Below, piece by piece: positions 1 to 4,697 of a DNA stretch of 9,448 nt. The stretch's first letter is position 1; each line of letters starts with the position of its first letter. The stretch covers positions 1 through 9,448 of the forward strand of contig RKCM01000172.1 of the NCBI GenBank assembly GCA_014858325.1, read 5' to 3'. Position numbers and translations under genes: made by a program. A model generated the notes under the pieces. It was given only the letters and a program-made list of their open reading frames with translations, was not told the DNA's origin and did no database searches. The DNA comes from Oscillospiraceae bacterium. Its GTDB lineage: Bacteria; Bacillota; Clostridia; Oscillospirales; Ruminococcaceae.

Positions 1-1124
1 AGCAGGAAGAACAGGACCAGCATCTGCGGCACAAAGCCCAGCACCGCGCCGACACCGGCCACGATACCGTCCATGATCAGGCCGTACAGCCAGCCTGCCA
101 CGCCGATGCTCTCCAGGAAGCCGCCCAGAGCGCCCGGCACGATCTCGCCAAACAGGACATCGTTGGTCCAGTCGGTGGCAAAGGTACCGATGGCCCAGCC
201 GCCGTCCGCAATGGAGGTGCCCATGGCCAGGGAGTACATCAGATACATGATGACGGCGAAGATGGGCAGGGCCAGCACACGGTTGGTGACGATCTGGTCG
301 ATCTTATCGGAAGCGGTCAGGTGCTCCACGCGGGCCTTCTTCTTGACGGCCTTGGAGACGACCTCGTTGATGTAAGCGTAGCGCTGGTTGGTGATGATGC
401 TCTCGGCGTCATCGTCCATCTCGGTCTCGCAGTCCTTGATGTGCTGGTCGATGTGGTCCAGCAGATCCTTGGGCAGGTTCAGCTCGGCCTGTACCTTGTC
501 GTCGCGCTCAAACAGCTTGACGGCGTACCAGCGCAGGAAGCGCTCATCGACCTTGCCCTGGATGGACTCCTCGATGTGGGCAATGGCGTGCTCGACGCTG
601 CCGGTAAAGACGTGGGGCAGCTCGCCGACCTTGCCGGCCTTGGCAGCGGCGGCAGCCATCTGTGCAGCCTTCTCGCTGCCCTCGTTCTTCAGTGCGCTGA
701 TCTCCACAGCCTGGCAGCCCAGCTCTGCGCTCAGCTTCTTCAGGTCGATCTTGTCGCCGTTCTTGCGCACCAGGTCGATCATGTTGACGGCCATGACCAC
801 GGGGATGCCCAGCTCGATGAGCTGGGTGGTCAGGTAGAGGTTGCGCTCAATGTTGGTGCCATCGATGATGTTCAGGATGGCGTCGGGCTTCTCGCCCACC
901 AGATAGCTGCGGGCAACCACCTCTTCCAGCGTGTACGGAGACAGGGAGTAGATGCCGGGCAGGTCCTGGATGACAACATCCTCCGCGCCCTTCAGCTTGC
1001 CTTCCTTCTTTTCCACCGTAACACCGGGCCAGTTGCCGACGTACTGGTTGGAGCCGGTCAGTGCGTTGAACAGGGTCGTTTTACCGCAGTTCGGGTTGCC
1101 GGCCAATGCAATTTTAATACTCAT
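1..1124 (-). CDS. feoB: FeoB ferrous iron transporter, N-terminal part (3' end cut by window edge)
   Basis: FeoB is the inner-membrane Fe(II) uptake protein with a cytosolic N-terminal GTPase. About 374 residues are visible. The G domain shows G1 GNPNCGKTT (residues 9-17), the G2 region around NWPGVTVE (31-38), G3 DLPG (54-57), G4 NMID (114-117) and a G5-like SALK (143-146). A charged helical spacer domain follows. The first membrane segment starts near residue 280 (VLALPIFAVIMYLMYSLAMG), and a later one ends in GFVPQMLVLFFL at the edge. FeoB proteins are usually about 600-800 residues, so roughly half is missing here; this is a window effect, not a truncation. The ATG at 1124 is preceded by GAGGAAAGG. 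It is the last visible gene of feoA-feoA-feoB, 25 bp after the second feoA. Family assignment is essentially certain. Confidence 0.97.
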   Translation of the reverse strand, partial: MSIKIALAGNPNCGKTTLFNALTGSNQYVGNWPGVTVEKKEGKLKGAEDVVIQDLPGIYSLSPYTLEEVVARSYLVGEKPDAILNIIDGTNIERNLYLTTQLIELGIPVVMAVNMIDLVRKNGDKIDLKKLSAELGCQAVEISALKNEGSEKAAQMAAAAAKAGKVGELPHVFTGSVEHAIAHIEESIQGKVDERFLRWYAVKLFERDDKVQAELNLPKDLLDHIDQHIKDCETEMDDDAESIITNQRYAYINEVVSKAVKKKARVEHLTASDKIDQIVTNRVLALPIFAVIMYLMYSLAMGTSIADGGWAIGTFATDWTNDVLFGEIVPGALGGFLESIGVAGWLYGLIMDGIVAGVGAVLGFVPQMLVLFFL

Positions 1125-1149
1125 TGCGTGTCCTTTCCTCTCTTTGGAA

Positions 1150-1371
1150 TCAAACCACTTCGATCATTTCGGCATCGGCCTTGCGCACGCTCAGTTCGTA
1201 GTTGCGCACGGTCAATTCCATGGGGTCGCCCAGAGGGGCCACCTTGCGGACGTAGATCTGGACACCCTTGGTGATGCCCATGTCCATGATGCGGCGCTTG
1301 ACGGGGCCTTCGCCATGCAGCTTTGCCACCGTGGCCGTCTCACCCACCTTGACGTCTTTCAGAGTCTTCAT
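1150..1371 (-). CDS. feoA: FeoA family protein (second feoA of the operon, next to feoB)
   Basis: This is a 73-residue FeoA protein, the small SH3-like-fold accessory of FeoB in ferrous iron uptake. It probably acts at the cytosolic face of the transporter. Recognisable features are an N-terminal strand KTLKDVKVGETATVAKL (2-18), the signature helix RRIMDMGITKGVQI (26-39) and the C-terminal strand pattern ending ELSVRKADAEMIEVV. Length is typical for a stand-alone FeoA (about 70-80 residues). A strong AGAGGAGG lies 8 nt before the ATG. It ends 25 bp before feoB and follows a different FeoA by 83 bp. The two FeoA copies are clearly diverged from each other, so this is not a recent duplication. 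How the two divide their work is not known from sequence. Confidence 0.93.
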   Translation of the reverse strand: MKTLKDVKVGETATVAKLHGEGPVKRRIMDMGITKGVQIYVRKVAPLGDPMELTVRNYELSVRKADAEMIEVV

Positions 1372-1434
1372 TGAAAAATCCTCCTCTACTTGTCTTTATA
1401 CGAGAGACTATTCCAGTTTCGGAGCAGCTCTCCA

Positions 1435-1455
1435 AACAGCGGTTTCGGCGCTGTT
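1435..1455 (-). other. Hairpin between the two feoA genes
   Basis: Perfect 7-bp inverted arms AACAGCG and CGCTGTT are separated by 7 nt and begin at the stop codon of the first feoA. No T-tract follows on the minus strand, so it is unlikely to be an intrinsic terminator. It could affect mRNA processing or the relative yield of the first FeoA versus the rest of the operon; that is inference. Confidence 0.45.
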
Positions 1456-1670
1456 CAGCCGATCATAATGCGGTTCGCCATGGTCTTATCCAGTGCGATC
1501 CGGCTTTCTTTGACCTGCAGGATCAGATTGCCTGCAATTTCATTGACGACTGTGATGGTGCTGCCCACCACAAAGCCCAGCTCTGCCAGGTGCTGGCGGA
1601 CTTCATCCTTGCCCGTGATTTTTTTGATGGTGACGGTCTCGCCCGCCTTGGCCATTGTCAAAGGCATCAT
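1455..1670 (-). CDS. feoA: FeoA family protein (first gene of the feo operon)
   Basis: This is a 71-residue FeoA-domain protein and the promoter-proximal gene of the ferrous iron operon. It has the FeoA layout: MAKAGETVTIKKI (6-18), then the helix and turn RQHLAELGFVVGSTITVV (25-42), then a C-terminal ALDKTMANRIMIG. Two ATG codons are in tandem (1670 and 1667). The first is preferred because AAGGAG lies 7 nt upstream of it. It differs from the downstream FeoA at most positions outside the LGF/MGI core. A 7-bp hairpin begins at its stop codon. The operon promoter is about 75 nt upstream. Some FeoA-like proteins resemble the C-terminal domain of DtxR regulators, but with no DNA-binding domain here, a transporter accessory is the better call. 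Confidence 0.92.
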   Translation of the reverse strand: MMPLTMAKAGETVTIKKITGKDEVRQHLAELGFVVGSTITVVNEIAGNLILQVKESRIALDKTMANRIMIG

Positions 1671-1717
1671 ATTTCCACTCCTTACTCTTTCCCATTGAGC
1701 TTGGTAGGTTCCGGCCT

Positions 1718-1766
1718 CGGTTAGTCAGCCACAACTATCAGCAATGACAGTTTACGCTTACTAACC
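1718..1766. promoter_or_regulatory. Candidate metalloregulator operator cluster at the feo promoter
   Basis: Two GTTAG/CTAAC half-sites lie here in opposite orientation: GGTTAGTCAGC at 1719-1729 and GCTTACTAACC at 1756-1766, whose arms match in 10 of 11 positions. They cover the promoter spacer and the region downstream of the predicted start. The same half-site builds the two operators in front of the DUF3793 gene. The placement suggests iron-dependent repression. The regulator's identity (DtxR/IdeR-like versus Fur-like) is inference. Confidence 0.55.
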
Positions 1767-1777
1767 TTTGCTGTCAA
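1749..1777 (-). promoter_or_regulatory. feo operon promoter with operator half-site in the spacer
   Basis: On the minus strand TTGACA (1772-1777) is followed by a 17-bp spacer and TAAACT (1749-1754). The start of transcription should lie near 1742, giving a leader of about 70 nt before the first feoA. The spacer contains GGTTAGTAAGC (GTTAG at 1761-1765), so a repressor bound there would block RNA polymerase. The 17-bp element at 1749-1765 recurs at 1876-1892 with only two changes. Confidence 0.8.
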
Positions 1778-1801
1778 TAGTTTTTTCACAAATTGCAGTT
1801 A

Positions 1802-1817
1802 GTTTGTAGATACAAAC
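1802..1817. promoter_or_regulatory. Palindrome upstream of the feo promoter
   Basis: GTTTGTAGATACAAAC is a perfect 7-2-7 inverted repeat centred about 68 bp upstream of the predicted feo start. It lies in AT-rich DNA and overlaps a GTTAG half-site at 1798-1802. It is too AT-rich and short to be a good terminator and lacks a T-tract. A dimeric regulator site is the likely reading; I cannot name the regulator. Confidence 0.4.
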
Positions 1818-1875
1818 AATTTTTCTTCCCAAAGTTCCCAGAAATTTTTGCAGAGATAACAACAACTAACTCAAA

Positions 1876-1892
1876 AGTTTATGCTTGCTAAC
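1876..1892. repeat. Distal copy of the feo promoter operator element
   Basis: AGTTTATGCTTGCTAAC matches the promoter-overlapping element AGTTTACGCTTACTAAC at 1749-1765 in 15 of 17 positions and in the same orientation, 127 bp further upstream. No good -35 box stands at the matching distance, so it reads as a second operator rather than a second promoter. Another half-site, CTAAC, is close by at 1866-1870. Confidence 0.5.
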
Positions 1893-1982
1893 TTTTCTCG
1901 ATAGTCCGCTCTGTTTTCACCCGGCATCTTTTTTCTGTACGCTCCATAGATCTCGTCTCGTCATATTTTTCAGCACAACACA

Positions 1983-2018
1983 GCCGCCCGGTGCAGTGGT
2001 CATGCTGCATCGGGCGGC
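1983..2018 (-). terminator. Long GC-rich hairpin, possible terminator of the DUF3793 unit
   Basis: A 14-bp stem (GCCGCCCG plus GTGCAG against CTGCAT plus CGGGCGGC) closes an 8-nt loop. The single unmatched position is a G-U wobble if read as plus-strand RNA and an A-C mismatch as minus-strand RNA. After it, the minus strand reads TGTGTTGTG, only weakly U-rich, so this is not a textbook terminator. It still probably separates the DUF3793 transcript from the feo operon. Confidence 0.45.
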
Positions 2019-2042
2019 CGCGTGTCAAAAGGAGGATTTCTT

Positions 2043-2070
2043 CCCGCCGGTGCGTGGAGGCTCCGGCGGG
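2043..2070 (-). terminator. GC-rich hairpin just after the DUF3793 gene
   Basis: Perfect 8-bp arms CCCGCCGG and CCGGCGGG enclose a 12-nt loop, 40 nt after the DUF3793 stop codon. No T-run follows on the minus strand (AAGAAATCC), so termination would have to be weak or shared with the hairpin at 1983-2018. Half of this stem (2057-2070) is also exactly complementary to a 14-nt stretch in the same gene's 5' leader. Confidence 0.45.
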
Positions 2071-2110
2071 CGCCAGGATAAAAAGAGAGTATTAGAAGAG
2101 AATGTCGTTG

Positions 2111-2689
2111 TTAAGCCGCCACGGTCAGGCGGGCAATGGGGGTGCCGCTGTGGAACAGCCGCAGGTAGACCGCCGTGCACTTGCTCAGCTGGTCAAAGCG
2201 CCGCCGGGCGGCAGCGGGCTCGCCGTAGGATTTCCAGCAGCCGCAGCAGGTGAAGTTCTGGCCGCGGTTTTCAATAAAGCCCACCACATCGGGGAGCGGA
2301 TAGCCCAGAAAAACGCCGATCTCATGTGGAAACTCCGCCTGACAGCAGAGCCGCCGGGACAGCTGGTTCAGCAAAGCGCCTGTCTGCTCCTGCTCTGCAG
2401 GCAGCTGATACCCCTCCTGCCGGAGAAATTCCTGCACGGCCTTATCGGCCAGCACCGCCGAAAGCTGAGCTTCGCGGTAAACATAGACCAAAAAGCGGTG
2501 GGTCCGCGCGCAACCCTTCATCACCCGGACGCGGAGGCCCTTGCCGTTCAGCTGCTCATTCCAGCTGCGCACACGGCGGGCAAGGTCGGCACAGTCCCGC
2601 GTCTCGTAGCGGAACAGTCCGGCCGGTTTGAGCCCGGCCAACACGGGCGCGCACTGCTCGATCATCACGGTCTCAAAATTACGCTCCAT
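2111..2689 (-). CDS. DUF3793 family protein, probably iron-regulated
   Basis: This is a 192-residue soluble protein recognised as DUF3793 by its hallmark FPHEIGVFLGYPLPDVVGFI (120-139), the early CAPVLAGLKPAGLF (13-26) and a late G-C-WKSYG motif (150-156). Its biochemical function is unknown to me. It is rich in cysteine: C13, C33, C60, C115, C116, C148, C149, C151 and C171, with a C-C-G-C cluster that could bind metal. No signal peptide or membrane segment is visible. The ATG at 2689 follows AGAGGAG with suitable spacing. It has its own consensus promoter with two GTTAG-n6-CTAAC operators, and the feo operon follows on the same strand with related sites. From memory, family members occur near flavodoxin and iron transport genes in Clostridia. 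Context therefore points to iron homeostasis; family call firm, role inferred. Confidence 0.85.
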   Translation of the reverse strand: MERNFETVMIEQCAPVLAGLKPAGLFRYETRDCADLARRVRSWNEQLNGKGLRVRVMKGCARTHRFLVYVYREAQLSAVLADKAVQEFLRQEGYQLPAEQEQTGALLNQLSRRLCCQAEFPHEIGVFLGYPLPDVVGFIENRGQNFTCCGCWKSYGEPAAARRRFDQLSKCTAVYLRLFHSGTPIARLTVAA

Positions 2690-2762
2690 GGTCGGTCTCC
2701 TCTTTTCCGGGTGGGCTTTGTGGGGAGTATTCCCCCGCCGGAGCCTCTTGATGCAGGCTCCG

Positions 2763-2782
2763 TGGTTAGGTTATTCTAACCA
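2763..2782. promoter_or_regulatory. Perfect inverted-repeat operator, DtxR/IdeR-like
   Basis: TGGTTAG-gttatt-CTAACCA is a perfect 7-6-7 inverted repeat. Read from 2766 to 2784 it also agrees with the corynebacterial DtxR consensus (remembered as TTAGGTTAGCCTAACCTAA) in 16 of 19 positions, although its own symmetry centre is offset from that of the DtxR box. It lies about 63 bp downstream of the second operator, centre to centre, close to six helical turns. Confidence 0.65.
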
Positions 2783-2825
2783 AAATACCGAAAAGAATGC
2801 GGCTGCTTCTCTGCCTGCCGCTTTG

Positions 2826-2845
2826 TGGTTAGTCATTTCTAACGT
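2826..2845. promoter_or_regulatory. Second GTTAG-n6-CTAAC operator, at the DUF3793 transcription start
   Basis: TGGTTAG-tcattt-CTAAC repeats the arms and 6-bp spacing of the operator at 2763-2782. It lies directly downstream of the -10 box, covering about +1 to +18, a classic repressor position. Confidence 0.6.
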
Positions 2846-2851
2846 GGCATT

Positions 2852-2880
2852 ATCATACCACAGCCCCGGCCACTTGTCAA
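2852..2880 (-). promoter_or_regulatory. Promoter of the DUF3793 gene
   Basis: On the minus strand TTGACA (2875-2880), a 17-bp spacer and TATGAT (2852-2857) form a nearly perfect sigma-A promoter. Transcription should start near 2845, inside or next to the operator at 2826-2845. Such a strong promoter under an operator fits a gene held off by a repressor until needed. Confidence 0.85.
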
Positions 2881-2920
2881 CGGGTTTTGGAAAAGTTTTG
2901 AGAGATTTTTTACGAGCACC

Positions 2921-2970
2921 AAAAATGCCCGCCTGCGCGAGGGCTTTCGTCCCATGCACAAGCGGGCATT
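2921..2970 (-). terminator. Intrinsic terminator of the hicAB operon
   Basis: Perfect 9-bp arms AATGCCCGC and GCGGGCATT (2924-2932 and 2962-2970) enclose a 29-nt loop that has a small GGG/CCC stem of its own. They are followed on the minus strand by a run of five T. It lies 17 bp after the hicB stop codon and upstream of the DUF3793 promoter, insulating the two units. Confidence 0.8.
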
Positions 2971-2986
2971 CGGCCTTTTCCGTATT

Positions 2987-3379
2987 TCAGCGATTGCTCA
3001 CATTCAGCCGTTCTTTCAGACTCTCCTGCAATACCTGCGAAAAATTCACACCGTTCTTCTCCGCCAGGTCGTTCAGCCAGGAAGGCAACGTCACATTTTT
3101 TCGCACTGTGCGTAAATCGTTGGCACGGCGATAGGCAGCAAAGTCAATATCCACCAGCGTCACCAACTCATCTTTCGCCGGATGCGGCATTGCACCCGAC
3201 GCTTTCGGGATCTCACGCCCGGCGTCTTCTTCCGAAATGCCCCACAGCCCGATGGCATCCCGCGCCATCTCAATGGCGTCGGCCAAATCATCGCCCTCGG
3301 TATTGATCTCCAAATCGGGAACATAGACCACATAGCCACGCTCCGCAGGGGTCAATAAAATAGGATATACGGTTTTCAT
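2987..3379 (-). CDS. hicB: HicB-type antitoxin
   Basis: This is a 130-residue HicB antitoxin, which neutralises the HicA mRNA interferase and usually represses its own operon. The N-terminal part is the HicB partial RNase-H-like fold: YPILLTPAERGYVVYVPDLE (5-24), then the acidic turn and helix GDDLADAIEMARDAIGLW. The C-terminal part is a ribbon-helix-helix DNA-binding domain beginning at VRKNVTLPSWLNDLAEK and ending ESLKERLNVSNR. The ATG at 3379 is chosen because GAAGGGAG lies 7 nt upstream. An in-frame ATG at 3403 would add eight residues but has no ribosome binding site and would include this one. It follows hicA by 33 bp in the usual toxin-first order. A palindrome over the operon promoter is its likely binding site. 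Confidence 0.93.
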   Translation of the reverse strand: MKTVYPILLTPAERGYVVYVPDLEINTEGDDLADAIEMARDAIGLWGISEEDAGREIPKASGAMPHPAKDELVTLVDIDFAAYRRANDLRTVRKNVTLPSWLNDLAEKNGVNFSQVLQESLKERLNVSNR

Positions 3380-3412
3380 GGAAAAGCTCCCTTCTATTTT
3401 CAAAATCGGGGG

Positions 3413-3586
3413 TTATTTCAACCCCCGGCGCTTGATGATAGCCTTTGCCAGAAGCTCGTTGACTTCCTTATGGCGCGGAACAGTCTCGCTCTCACTGCCG
3501 TTTGTAAACACCATGTGATTACTACCCTGCCGCATCAACCACCAACCGTTGCGCTTGAAGAGGTTGATCAAGTCTTTTTGTTTCAT
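3413..3586 (-). CDS. hicA: HicA-type mRNA interferase toxin
   Basis: This is a 57-residue HicA toxin, a small double-stranded-RNA-binding-like fold that cleaves mRNA. It shows the family pattern: KDLINLFKRNGWWLMRQGSNH (4-24) with catalytic His24 in the G-S-x-H motif, then MVFTNG, then the basic PRHKEVN region (37-43) and a C-terminal helix ending KRRGLK. Length is normal (about 55-80). The start at 3586 is preferred because GAGAGGTGA precedes it and a consensus promoter ends only about 20 nt upstream. An in-frame extension to 3655 would run backwards through that promoter. All visible key residues are intact, so the toxin looks active rather than decayed. Confidence 0.93.
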   Translation of the reverse strand: MKQKDLINLFKRNGWWLMRQGSNHMVFTNGSESETVPRHKEVNELLAKAIIKRRGLK

Positions 3587-3605
3587 GGTTTCACCTCTCA
3601 CTTGC

Positions 3606-3634
3606 ATTATACACATTCTATGCGCATTTGTCAA
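3606..3634 (-). promoter_or_regulatory. Perfect consensus promoter of hicAB
   Basis: On the minus strand TTGACA (3629-3634), 17 bp and TATAAT (3606-3611) match the sigma-A consensus in every position. The start of transcription near 3599 leaves a leader of only about a dozen bases. A promoter this strong for a toxin gene implies tight repression. Confidence 0.9.
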
Positions 3635-3641
3635 TTGCGCA
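3621..3641. promoter_or_regulatory. Near-perfect palindrome over the hicAB -35 box, likely HicB operator
   Basis: Two TGCGCA blocks (3621-3626 and 3636-3641) flank TTTGTCAAT. The 21-bp whole is symmetric in 9 of 10 arm positions around 3631. It contains the -35 hexamer at 3629-3634. Bound HicB ribbon-helix-helix dimers would occlude the promoter. Confidence 0.6.
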
Positions 3642-3644
3642 GCT

Positions 3645-3673
3645 TTGCACTTCATCTGTCAATGTGTTATACT
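3645..3673 (+). promoter_or_regulatory. Extended -10 promoter of the acetyltransferase-zincin-kinase run
   Basis: TATACT (3668-3673) is preceded by TG at 3665-3666, an extended -10, with only a weak -35 (TTGCAC, 3645-3650) 17 bp upstream. It is divergent from the hicAB promoter, with the candidate HicB operator ending 4 bp before this -35, so repression of hicAB could also affect this promoter. Confidence 0.6.
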
Positions 3674-3700
3674 TTATTTACTCTCATACAGGAGGCTTTT

Positions 3701-4144
3701 ATGACTTTATCCTACTCCCCCGCCCAGCCCGAAGACATCGACCAAATCGATCTGCTCTGCAAGGAACTCATTCAAACATACGAGCAGCTGGATTCCATCG
3801 ACTACCCCAAGGTCCTGCGCTGGATTCGCCAAAAGATCGAATCTTCCATCGGCGAATACACCGTCCTGTGCGCCGACGGCATGAAGGCGGGCTACTACCA
3901 CTTTTACCGCAACGAAGACGGTCTTCTGGAACTCGACGACCTCTATCTCTTTCCACCCTTCCAGAATCAGGGCATCGGCACCGCCGTCATCCAGAAGTGC
4001 TGCGCCTCCACCACCGAACCCATCCAGCTGTACGTCTTCGCCCGCAACACCCGCGCCGTCGCCCTCTATGAGCGCCTCGGCTTCCAAATCACCGCGACGG
4101 TCCACCAGACGCGGTATATCATGAAGAGGTATGGCAGTGTTTGA
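3701..4144 (+). CDS. GNAT family N-acetyltransferase
   Basis: This is a 147-residue single-domain GNAT that should move an acetyl group from acetyl-CoA to an amine; the substrate is unknown. Motif A is clear: the strand LELDDLYLFPPF (76-87) then the acetyl-CoA loop QNQGIGTAVIQ (88-98). The C-terminal ARNTRAVALYERLGF (113-127) is the typical motif B. The N-terminal half is acidic and helical (QPEDIDQIDLLCKELIQTY). The ATG at 3701 has AGGAGG 5 nt upstream; longer in-frame starts would cross the promoter. It is the first gene of a coupled run, and its end overlaps the next gene by 14 nt. An acetylating toxin was considered because of the nearby hicAB, but no antitoxin is paired with it. Confidence 0.85.
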   Translation: MTLSYSPAQPEDIDQIDLLCKELIQTYEQLDSIDYPKVLRWIRQKIESSIGEYTVLCADGMKAGYYHFYRNEDGLLELDDLYLFPPFQNQGIGTAVIQKCCASTTEPIQLYVFARNTRAVALYERLGFQITATVHQTRYIMKRYGSV

Positions 4145-4697
4145 TTATCAAAAACTCTTTGCCCCATATTGCCACGAGCACGCGCTCCCACTGCACTTGT
4201 CCGCTGTTATGCCTGTTGGCTATCAAAACGCCAACGGAACATTTGACGTCTCAAGCAAAACTGTTTTTATCAACGCAGTGCGCTTGAACGATGCTCCCAA
4301 TCATGAAAAAGCATTTTTTCTCTTTCATGAATTACGCCATGCGTCGCAGTATCTCTGCCCCAGTCTATTCAGTGACACGATTCGGCGAAGTCTGCAATAC
4401 ATCATTCAATACGATGGCACCTGTTACAAACAGGTCAACGGCAGTTATCGCAAATGCAAGCTGGACGGCAGCGAGGAGTATTTTACAAACCTGTATCTAG
4501 GGCAGCCGCACGAAATCGACGCCAATGTATTCGCCTACGAGCAAACCAGAAAACTCTACGGCGATTCCGCAGAACTAAAAGCACTGCTTGATTTTTGGAT
4601 GCCACGTCAAGCTGTTCCTGTTGAAACTTATAACACCGTGTTTTCGCAAATTGACGAAAGCATATCTCATGAATTATTTTTGGAGGAAGCCACATGA
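4131..4697 (+). CDS. Zincin-like HExxH putative metallopeptidase
   Basis: This is a 188-residue protein of no family I can name. It has a metalloprotease signature HELRH (66-70) in the helix EKAFFLFHELRHASQYL, with H66 and H70 as zinc ligands and E67 as general base. Downstream, PHEIDANVFAYEQ (126-138) resembles the third-ligand helix of gluzincins such as the ImmA/IrrE group, with E128 as probable ligand. The upstream strand GTFDVSSKTVFINA looks like the edge strand of a zincin sheet. No signal peptide or membrane segment is visible, so it is probably cytosolic. It overlaps the preceding GNAT by 14 nt and the following gene by ATGA. AAGAGG is too close to the ATG at 4131 but well placed for a GTG at 4137, a possible true start. 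Its GC content is lower than its neighbours' (47% in one 60-bp sample, against 70% in pepT). Confidence 0.7.
   Translation: MAVFDYQKLFAPYCHEHALPLHLSAVMPVGYQNANGTFDVSSKTVFINAVRLNDAPNHEKAFFLFHELRHASQYLCPSLFSDTIRRSLQYIIQYDGTCYKQVNGSYRKCKLDGSEEYFTNLYLGQPHEIDANVFAYEQTRKLYGDSAELKALLDFWMPRQAVPVETYNTVFSQIDESISHELFLEEAT

Larger units (their letters stand above)
1671..2110. other. 440-bp intergenic region between the DUF3793 gene and the feo operon
   Basis: This gap holds, in minus-strand order, two GC-rich hairpins (2043-2070 and 1983-2018), an AT-rich stretch with scattered GTTAG/CTAAC half-sites, a 16-bp palindrome, the feo promoter and a leader of about 70 nt. I see no credible coding sequence: the open frames crossing it lack ribosome binding sites and run through the hairpins. 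Confidence 0.6.
2690..2845 (-). other. Structured 5' leader of the DUF3793 transcript
   Basis: The predicted start near 2845 leaves a leader of about 155 nt. It contains the distal operator (2763-2782), an 8-bp hairpin (arms 2739-2746 and 2755-2762, loop of 8) and a small GGGGA/TCCCC hairpin (2722-2735). Neither hairpin has a T-run, and the ribosome binding site is outside both. I do not recognise a known riboswitch class. The stretch 2734-2747 is exactly complementary to the 3' hairpin region 2057-2070. Confidence 0.4.

Noticed and set aside
321..1274. 317-codon open frame on the plus strand over feoB and feoA
   Set aside because: Shadow of FeoB; the minus-strand protein has all GTPase motifs in order.
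1885..2253. 122-codon plus-strand frame in the feo/DUF3793 gap
   Set aside because: No ribosome binding site, crosses two hairpins and the end of the DUF3793 gene, and the product has no recognisable domain.
2771..2959. 62-codon minus-strand frame upstream of the DUF3793 gene
   Set aside because: It overlaps the hicAB terminator and the DUF3793 promoter and operators, and has no ribosome binding site.
3587..3655. N-terminal extension of HicA by 23 residues
   Set aside because: It would place the start upstream of the consensus promoter; the shorter start has a good ribosome binding site and gives the usual HicA N-terminus.
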